Of a stretch of 64,000 nucleotides of DNA, positions 58,686-64,000 are shown piece after piece. The first letter of the stretch is position 1; each line of letters opens with the position of its first letter. Under the pieces are notes generated by a model that saw nothing but the letters and a program-made list of their open reading frames with translations, made no database searches and had not been told where the DNA came from. The DNA is from Thermodesulfovibrio sp. 3462-1. Lineage in GTDB: Bacteria > Nitrospirota > Thermodesulfovibrionia > Thermodesulfovibrionales > Thermodesulfovibrionaceae. The stretch covers positions 1 to 64,000 of the forward strand of contig NZ_CP144374.1 in NCBI RefSeq assembly GCF_040451425.1. The letters are read 5' to 3'. A program made the translations under genes and the position numbers.

Positions 58686-61600
58686 ATGAAGAAGAATTTT
58701 TTAATGTTGATCCTCTTTCTTTTTGGGATTTTGCATATTGCTGAGTGCTCTTATGCTCAGGAAAAACCTGAGATTTTTGTGCAGTTGGGGCATAGTCACG
58801 ATGTCAAAGCAGTAGCCTTTTCCCCTGATGGCAGGATAGTGGCATCAGGAAGTTGGGATAAAACCATCAAGCTCTGGGATGTAGCAACAGGTCGTGAGAT
58901 AAGAACACTAAGCGGGCATAGTGACGTTGTCTCTGCTGTTGCCTTTTCCCCTGATGGCAGGATGGTGGCATCAGGAAGTGGGGATAAGACCATCAAGCTA
59001 TGGGATGCTGCAAGCGGCAGAGAGATTCGCACCTTAAGCGGGCATAGTGGCTGGGTCAAAGCAGTAGCCTTTTCCCCTGATGGCAGGATAGTGGCATCTG
59101 GAAGTGTGGATAACACCATCAAGCTCTGGGATGTAGCAACAGGTCGTGAGATAAGAACACTAAGCGGGCATAGTAAGTTGGTCCTATCAGTAGCCTTTTC
59201 CCCTGATGGCAGGATGGTGGCATCTGGAAGTGGGGATAAGACCATCAAGCTCTGGGATGTAGCAACCGGCAGAGAGATTCGCACCTTAAGCGGGCATAGT
59301 GGCGATGTCAAAGCAGTAGCCTTTTCCCCTGATGGCAGGATAGTAGCATCTGGAAGTGATGATAAGACCATCAAGCTATGGGATGTAGCAACAGGTCGTG
59401 AGATAAGAACACTAAGCGGGCATAGTCGCGATGTCAATGCTGTTGCCTTTTCCCCTGATGGCAGGATGGTGGCATCTGGAAGTTGGGATAAGACCATCAA
59501 GCTATGGGATGTAGCAACCGGCAGAGAGATTCGCACCTTAAGCGGGCATAGTGGCGATGTCGAAGCAGTAGCCTTTTCCCCTGATGGAAGGATAGTGGCA
59601 TCAGGAAGTTGGGAAACCATCAAGCTCTGGGATGTAGCAACCGGCAGAGAGATTCGCACCTTAAGCGGGCATAGTGGCTGGGTCGAAGCAGTAGCCTTTT
59701 CCCCTGATGGAAGGATAGTGGCATCAGGAAGTTGGGAAACCATCAAGCTCTGGGATGTAGCAACAGGTCGTAAGATAAGAACACTAAGCGGGCATAGTTA
59801 TTCTGTCAAAGCAGTAGCCTTTTCCCCTGATGGCAGGATAGTGGCATCAGGAAGTAGGGATAACACCATCAAGCTCTGGGATGTAGCAACAGGTCGTGAG
59901 ATAAGAACACTAAGCGGGCATAGTAAGTTGGTCCTATCAGTAGCCTTTTCCCCTGATGGCAGGATAGTGGCATCAGGAAGTGAGGATAACACCATCAAGC
60001 TATGGGATGTAGCAACAGGTCGTGAGATAAGAACACTAAGCAGGCATAGTTATTCTGTCGAAGCAGTAGCCTTTTCCCCTGATGGCAGGATAGTGGCATC
60101 AGGAAGTTGGGAAACCATCAAGCTATGGGATGTAGCAACAGGTCGTGAGATAAGAACACTAAGGGGGCATAGTTATTCTGTCAAAGCAGTAGCCTTTTCC
60201 CCTGATGGCAGGATACTGGCATCAGGAAGTGAGGATAACACCATCAAGCTCTGGGATGTAGCAACTGGTCGTGAGATAAGAACACTAAGCGGGCATAGCA
60301 ATTGGGTCCGATCAGTAGCCTTTTCCCCTGATGGCAGGATAGTGGCATCTGGAAGTTGGGATGGCACCATCAAGCTCTGGGATGTAGCAACTGGTCGTGA
60401 GATAAGAACACTAAGCGGGCATAGTTATTATGTCGAAGCAGTAGCCTTTTCCCCTGATGGCAGGATAGTGGCATCTGGAAGTGGGGATGGCACTACTCGC
60501 ATATGGGACATCTCCACAGGCAAGGAGATTGCTCAATTCGTGGGCTTCACAGACGGCGAATGGGTCGTAATCACTCCAGAGGGCTACTACAATGCCTCTC
60601 CAGGTGGGGATAAGCACTTAAATGTCCGCATTGGAAACAATGTCTATAGCATAGAAAACTATCGTGAGGCATTTTATCGTCCTGACCTTGTGAAGGTTGC
60701 CCTATCTGGGGGCTCACTTAAGGAGTATAAGACCCTTGCTGATGTAAAACAGCCACCACTGGTAGAGATTATTGACACACCATCAAGCACCCGGAATGAT
60801 GAAGTAAAGGTTACTGTGAGGCTTACAGACCAGGGTGGTGGTATTGGAGATATAAGGCTCTATCTCAATGATGTTGCTGTACTGGTAGACAGTGCAAGGG
60901 GTGTGAAGATTACTCCAAAGCCTGGTGAAAAGGCGATTTATAAGACCTACACCATAAAGCTCCTTAATGGTGAAAATGTTATTAAGGCAGTTGCCTTCAA
61001 TGGAGACAACACCATGCAGAGTAACCCTGCAGTGCACAGGATCATCGCCTCCCTCTCCATCAAAAAGCCCTCTATGTATGCAGTTGTCATAGGCATAAAT
61101 AAATACAAAAACCCCAAGCTTGAGCTAAAGTATGCAGTGGCAGATGCAAGGCTCTTTGCAGAGACATTAAAACAGATTGCAGGACCATTATTTCAAAGGG
61201 TAGAGATAAGGCTTTTAACAACAAAAGAGGAGACAACAAAGGAGAGTATCAAAAAGACCCTTGAGCAGATGAAAAATCTCAATCCAGATGATGTCTTTGT
61301 CTTTTATGTGGCAAGTCACGGCACAGTGGATGAGGGAGAGTATTTTTTGATCACTTCAAATGTTGGCTCTCTTAGCACCTTCAGGCTAAAAGAGGATGCC
61401 TTAACCCAGACAGAGCTAAAAGAGCTCATAGCCAATGTGCCATCAACAAAGAAGATGATAGTCATAGATACCTGCAATGCTGGAAAGCTTGGTGAGGCAC
61501 TTCAGGTTGCCATGCTTACAAGGGGGATGAGTGAGGAGACAGCAGTAAAGATACTTTCCCGTGCAGTTGGCTCAACCATACTTAGTGCATCAACCTCACT

Positions 61601-61829
61601 TCAGGAGGCACTTGAGGGCTATCAGGGACACGGGCTGTTTACATATGTTCTTTCAGAAGGCATGAAGGGAAAAGCAGACATGGACAGGGATGGCTTTATA
61701 AAGACCCTTGAACTTGCAAACTATGTGGACAGTGAAGTTCCTGCCCTTGCAGAAAAGGTCTTTAAGCGAGCCCAGTATCCAACAGCAACCCCAAGCGGAC
61801 AGGCTTTTCCGATAGGGAAGATAAGATAG
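58686..61829 (+). CDS. Exported WD40-repeat caspase-like protein
   Basis: A 1047-residue protein with a signal peptide (about 1-25). It then has 14 WD40 repeats of 42 residues that are nearly identical (VAFSPDGRIVASGS, TIKLWDVATGREIRTL), a beta linker, and a C-terminal caspase-like peptidase domain (about 797-1047). The catalytic pair is FYVASHGT (His 878) and VIDTCNAGK (Cys 930), and the domain opens with YAVVIGINKYKNPKLELKYA. Repeats 7, 8 and 11 lack one residue (SWETIKLW for SWDKTIKLW). The near-identity of 126-base units implies recent amplification or homogenisation. The last 33 codons recur at 62625. Metacaspase-like specificity for Arg/Lys is possible but not shown. Confidence 0.92.
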   Translation: MKKNFLMLILFLFGILHIAECSYAQEKPEIFVQLGHSHDVKAVAFSPDGRIVASGSWDKTIKLWDVATGREIRTLSGHSDVVSAVAFSPDGRMVASGSGDKTIKLWDAASGREIRTLSGHSGWVKAVAFSPDGRIVASGSVDNTIKLWDVATGREIRTLSGHSKLVLSVAFSPDGRMVASGSGDKTIKLWDVATGREIRTLSGHSGDVKAVAFSPDGRIVASGSDDKTIKLWDVATGREIRTLSGHSRDVNAVAFSPDGRMVASGSWDKTIKLWDVATGREIRTLSGHSGDVEAVAFSPDGRIVASGSWETIKLWDVATGREIRTLSGHSGWVEAVAFSPDGRIVASGSWETIKLWDVATGRKIRTLSGHSYSVKAVAFSPDGRIVASGSRDNTIKLWDVATGREIRTLSGHSKLVLSVAFSPDGRIVASGSEDNTIKLWDVATGREIRTLSRHSYSVEAVAFSPDGRIVASGSWETIKLWDVATGREIRTLRGHSYSVKAVAFSPDGRILASGSEDNTIKLWDVATGREIRTLSGHSNWVRSVAFSPDGRIVASGSWDGTIKLWDVATGREIRTLSGHSYYVEAVAFSPDGRIVASGSGDGTTRIWDISTGKEIAQFVGFTDGEWVVITPEGYYNASPGGDKHLNVRIGNNVYSIENYREAFYRPDLVKVALSGGSLKEYKTLADVKQPPLVEIIDTPSSTRNDEVKVTVRLTDQGGGIGDIRLYLNDVAVLVDSARGVKITPKPGEKAIYKTYTIKLLNGENVIKAVAFNGDNTMQSNPAVHRIIASLSIKKPSMYAVVIGINKYKNPKLELKYAVADARLFAETLKQIAGPLFQRVEIRLLTTKEETTKESIKKTLEQMKNLNPDDVFVFYVASHGTVDEGEYFLITSNVGSLSTFRLKEDALTQTELKELIANVPSTKKMIVIDTCNAGKLGEALQVAMLTRGMSEETAVKILSRAVGSTILSASTSLQEALEGYQGHGLFTYVLSEGMKGKADMDRDGFIKTLELANYVDSEVPALAEKVFKRAQYPTATPSGQAFPIGKIR
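58788..60535 (+). repeat. 14 tandem 126-base WD40-coding repeats
   Basis: The unit is 126 bases (42 codons), in register with the WD40 repeat; three units are 123 bases. Long blocks are identical at DNA level between units. Differences concentrate in the codons after GHS (for example GWV, KLV, SYSV) and before KTIKLW (WD, GD, VD, ED), the exposed variable positions of the propeller. The antisense strand is also open for long stretches as a by-product. Confidence 0.9.
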
Positions 61830-61860
61830 TTCAAGTGTTCAAGCGTTCAAGGGTTCAAAG
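61728..61860 (+). repeat. Direct repeat A: 3' end of the WD40-caspase gene
   Basis: The final 33 codons of the gene plus about 31 bases downstream, including GTTCAA repeats. A 95%-identical copy lies at 62625-62757; the two flank the toxin-antitoxin pair. All six differences in the coding part are synonymous. Confidence 0.85.
61830..61860. repeat. GTTCAA-type short tandem repeat (copy 2)
   Basis: Four GTTCAA units spaced 8 bases, starting at the stop of the WD40-caspase gene. The same array follows repeat B at 62726-62757. The remaining gap to 61953 has no other structure except a short GC-rich hairpin-like GCAGGCTTTAGCCTGC at about 61868. Confidence 0.6.
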
Positions 61861-61953
61861 GGTAGGCGCAGGCTTTAGCCTGCGAAACAACACTTTGAGT
61901 TTTGGTATTTTAAGATATAATATAGATAATGCTGAAGAAAGGAGGAAATTAAT

Positions 61954-62175
61954 ATGAGTATATCTGTAACATTGCCTGAAATAAATATACCAGAAGGTGA
62001 GTTAAAACTTATGCTTTCTATAAAATTATTAGAAGAGGGGTTAGTCTCTCTCGGAAAGGCAGCAGAAATCGCAGGATATTCAGAAAAAGCTTATGTTGAA
62101 ATACTATTGCATAGAGGGGTTTCACCAATTAGATATCAGAATTTAAATCTTGAAAAAGAGTTTAATAATGCATGA
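61954..62175 (+). CDS. UPF0175-family antitoxin-like protein
   Basis: A 73-residue protein of the UPF0175 type: LSIKLLEEGLVSLGKAAEIAGYSEKAYVEILLHRG. These are DNA-binding-like antitoxins usually paired with PIN toxins. AAGGAGG precedes the ATG, and its stop overlaps the start of the PIN gene by 8 bases, a typical toxin-antitoxin arrangement with the antitoxin first. Confidence 0.88.
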   Translation: MSISVTLPEINIPEGELKLMLSIKLLEEGLVSLGKAAEIAGYSEKAYVEILLHRGVSPIRYQNLNLEKEFNNA

Positions 62176-62617
62176 TAGAATTATAGCGGACACATCTGTC
62201 TTGATTGCCCTTGAGAAGATTAACCTTCTTGACTTATTGTGTAAGATTTATAAGGAAGTTATCATACCAGAGGGGGTGCTAAAGGAATTTGGTAGTATCA
62301 ATTTGGGTTGTTTTTCAACTAAAAGTGTTGATAGCAAATTGGTTAACCTTTTTATAAAGGAAATGAATCTTGGTAAGGGAGAAGCAGAGGTAATAGCCTT
62401 GTCTTACAATACTGGCATTCCTGTTTTAATTGATGATTTAAGGGCAAGAAAACTGGCTGATGAAATAGGATTAACAGTAAGTGGAACAATAGGAGTATTA
62501 ATGAAAGCTCAGAAAATGGGGATTATAGAGAGTGCTTTGGAAAAGGTTTTAGAGCTTAAGAAAATGGGCTTTTATATTTCAGATGAAATAATAAGACACA
62601 TTAGCAGATTTTACTGA
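62168..62617 (+). CDS. PIN-domain toxin (DUF3368)
   Basis: A 149-residue PIN-fold RNase: ADTSVLIALEKINLLDLL (first Asp), LGKGEAEVIALSYN (Glu), LIDDLRARKLADEIGLTVSGTIGVLMKA (Asp pair). The family is DUF3368. The ATG at 62168 gives the usual MHDRIIADTSV; a TTG at 62150 would add 6 residues. It forms a toxin-antitoxin pair with the preceding gene and is followed within 10 bases by direct repeat B. Confidence 0.88.
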   Translation: MHDRIIADTSVLIALEKINLLDLLCKIYKEVIIPEGVLKEFGSINLGCFSTKSVDSKLVNLFIKEMNLGKGEAEVIALSYNTGIPVLIDDLRARKLADEIGLTVSGTIGVLMKAQKMGIIESALEKVLELKKMGFYISDEIIRHISRFY

Positions 62618-62624
62618 TAATTTT

Positions 62625-62757
62625 GACAGTGAGGTACCAGCCCTTGCAGAAAAGGTATTCAAGCGAGCCCAGTATCCAACAGCAACCCCAAGCGGACAGG
62701 CTTTTCCGATAGGGAAGATACGATAGTTCAAATGTTCAAGCGTTCAAGGGTTCAAAG
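62625..62757 (+). repeat. Direct repeat B: orphan 3' end of a second WD40-caspase gene
   Basis: A 133-base copy of 61728-61860 (about 7 differences). It encodes the last 33 codons of the caspase protein without the rest of the gene, ending in the same stop and GTTCAA array. Because the differences are synonymous, it derives from a once-functional paralogue rather than from a recent simple duplication. The rest of 62758-62826 has no other feature. Confidence 0.8.
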
Positions 62758-62826
62758 GTGAAAAATACCTTGAAAACTTATTTATAAAAATTTATAATTT
62801 GAGTAAGCATGGCAGAAGGAGGCTAA

Positions 62827-63681
62827 ATGAGTAAATTCATTACAGGATTAATACTTTCACTTATTTTTGTCTCGTATCTTTATGGAGCTCAGTCTACGAT
62901 TACAGAATCAGAGGGCTATGCCTGCATGGGTGAAGACAGGACAAAAAGGCAGACAGAAGAGACAGCCCTTCAGGATGCAAAGAGAAAGGCAATTGAGCAG
63001 GTGAGCACCTATATCCAATCTGAAACACAGGTAAAGGACTTTGAACTTCAGAAAGACATTGTAAATGCCTATGCCAATGCAAAAGTAAGGGTTATTTCTG
63101 CTCAGGCAAAATGGGATAGTGAGCCACCAAAAGTTGGAGACTGTTACAGAATCAAGATCAAGGCAGAGGTCATCCCGGATGAAGAAGCGATGAAGCGGAT
63201 TTCACAGGCAAAGGAGATTGATGATCCTTTAGCACCCCTGAAAGTCAGACTGTGGACTGAAAAAAAGGAATACAAAGCAGGCGAAAGAATAAAACTCTAT
63301 CTCAAAGGTAACAAGCCCTTTTATGCAAGGGTTCTTTACAGACAGGCAGATGGCACAGTTGTGCAGATACTTCCAAATCCTTATAGAAAAGACAACTACT
63401 TTCAGGGTGGAGTAGTCTATGAGATTCCTTCAGGTCCAGACAGGTTTGAACTTGAGACAACACCTCCCTTTGGTGAGGAAAGCTTTATCGTATATGCAAG
63501 CACAGGAGAGCTCGGAAATATTGAGCTTGAAGAGACTGGCAGTGTCTATAAGGTCCGCACATCCCTTAATGACGCAGGAGATAAAACAAGGGGGATAAAC
63601 ATAGTTGAAAAAGGCAGAGTAAAATCTGCCGAGTTTGTAGAGGAGAAAGTAAATATAAAGGTTCAAGATGGTTCAAGGTAG
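62827..63681 (+). CDS. Exported LPP20/DUF4384 protein
   Basis: A 284-residue protein with a signal peptide (about 1-20). The LPP20/FlgT-like domain (LQDAKRKAIEQVSTYIQSETQVKDF; YRIKIKAEVIPDEEA) is followed by a DUF4384 domain (APLKVRLWTEKKEYKAGERIKLYLKGNKPFYARVLY, then VVQILPNPY). DUF4384 is commonly found attached to envelope or peptidase proteins. AGGAGG precedes the ATG. The last codons run into the GTTCAA repeats. Confidence 0.85.
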   Translation: MSKFITGLILSLIFVSYLYGAQSTITESEGYACMGEDRTKRQTEETALQDAKRKAIEQVSTYIQSETQVKDFELQKDIVNAYANAKVRVISAQAKWDSEPPKVGDCYRIKIKAEVIPDEEAMKRISQAKEIDDPLAPLKVRLWTEKKEYKAGERIKLYLKGNKPFYARVLYRQADGTVVQILPNPYRKDNYFQGGVVYEIPSGPDRFELETTPPFGEESFIVYASTGELGNIELEETGSVYKVRTSLNDAGDKTRGINIVEKGRVKSAEFVEEKVNIKVQDGSR

Positions 63682-63738
63682 TTCAAATGTTCAAATTGAA
63701 AAAAATTGAACACTTGAACAATCTTGAACATTTGAACA
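63658..63738. repeat. GTTCAA-type repeat with a 14-base inverted repeat
   Basis: GTTCAA units begin inside the last codons of the DUF4384 gene. GTTCAAATGTTCAA (63681-63694) is repeated in perfect inverted form, TTGAACATTTGAAC (63724-63737), 29 bases away, so it can form a hairpin between the DUF4384 gene and the four-helix-bundle gene. Confidence 0.7.
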
Positions 63739-63757
63739 ATGTAATTACGGAGGAATG

Positions 63758-64000
63758 ATGGTAAGATATTTTGAAGAGCTTGATATATGGAAAGAGGCGA
63801 GGCTTTTTACAAAAAAGATATATGAAATTACAAAAAATAGCTCATTTTCTAAAGACTATGGACTTGTTGACCAGATAAGAAGGGCATCTGTATCAGTGAT
63901 GTCAAATATTGCAGAAGGCTTTGAAAGAGGTAGTAATCAGGAGTTTCTTCAGTTTCTATATATTGCAAAAGGTTCCTGTGGCGAGGTAAGAACCCAGCTA
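63758..64000 (+). CDS. Four-helix bundle protein (S23 family), truncated by the window end
   Basis: An open frame starting [17 protein letters not shown] and continuing past the window: [38 protein letters not shown], the signature of the four-helix-bundle proteins once described as 23S rRNA intervening-sequence proteins. The ATG at 63758 is preferred to 63755 because GGAGG is too close to the latter. Such genes are often near mobile or repeat-rich DNA. 81 codons are visible. Confidence 0.9.
   Translation, partial: MVRYFEELDIWKEARLFTKKIYEITKNSSFSKDYGLVDQIRRASVSVMSNIAEGFERGSNQEFLQFLYIAKGSCGEVRTQL

Noticed and set aside
58796-59746. A 316-codon open frame antisense to the WD40 repeats (and similar ones at 59798 and 60173).
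   Set aside because: It simply mirrors the 126-base repeats; its length is a by-product of repeated stop-free codons. No start context, no recognisable domain.
58788-60535. CRISPR-like array, because of regular repeats.
   Set aside because: The unit is 126 bases, in frame, and encodes WD40 repeats; there are no unique spacers of constant length.
61830-61860. Mini-CRISPR or iteron array from GTTCAA units.
   Set aside because: Units of 8 bases with no spacers, at gene ends far from a replication gene; better called a short tandem repeat.

Overview
The window starts exactly at the first base of dnaA and runs through dnaN, gyrB and serS, so it looks like the conventional start of a bacterial chromosome; the replication origin itself is outside or at the edge of the window. 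The sequence is AT-rich. Its core gene set (B12-dependent ribonucleotide reductase, LL-diaminopimelate aminotransferase, indolepyruvate:ferredoxin oxidoreductase with a phenylacetate-CoA ligase-type enzyme, flagellar FliK-like and FlhB-tail proteins) suggests an anaerobic, probably thermophilic bacterium of the Nitrospirota, Thermodesulfovibrio-like. That placement is inference from gene content, not from a marker search.

Layout. 1-8244: housekeeping genes on the plus strand (dnaA, dnaN, gyrB, serS, a FliK-like/FlhB-tail pair, trpC). About 8350-21800: a compact defence island, entirely on the minus strand, with a decayed IS1634/IS4-type transposase at its left edge and a long hairpin at its right edge. 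In transcription order it holds a DNA methyltransferase with an SNase-like tail, a second methyltransferase, a TdeIII-like restriction enzyme, a stray fragment of a MjaI-like restriction gene, a DruA (DUF4338) protein, a sacsin/Hsp90-like ATPase with a DUF3883 nuclease-like tail, a NurA nuclease, a ThaI-like restriction enzyme, a third methyltransferase, a HerA ATPase, and a broken MjaI-like restriction gene. Genes abut or overlap by a few bases, so this is probably one operon or a few. The DruA-GHKL/DUF3883-NurA-HerA core, with a restriction-modification pair embedded in it and no Druantia helicase, is the best candidate here for an undescribed defence system.

21924-41111: metabolism and housekeeping (iorAB, an AMP-forming CoA ligase, a frameshifted GAF/HD-GYP gene, TonB, dapL, yjbQ, rlmN, nrdJ, a Na+/Ca2+-type exchanger, mutS2, LOG-family proteins, a sensor kinase). 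Two parS-like ParB sites lie at 25446 and 29018, as expected near an origin.

41334-63681: a long accessory region rich in exported proteins. These include lipoproteins, four proteins with an LPP20/FlgT-like N-terminal domain, a CsgG-like lipoprotein, a TPR-CHAT protein and a WD40-caspase protein (both with signal peptides and both with a visible His/Cys pair), a SIMPL-like protein and a DUF4384 protein. It may be an envelope system built around two exported clan-CD peptidases. A UPF0175/PIN toxin-antitoxin pair sits between the end of the WD40-caspase gene and a second, 95% identical copy of that gene's 3' end. A dispersed GTTCAA-type short repeat recurs at four places. The window ends inside a four-helix-bundle (S23) gene. 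No tRNA, rRNA or CRISPR array was recognised.
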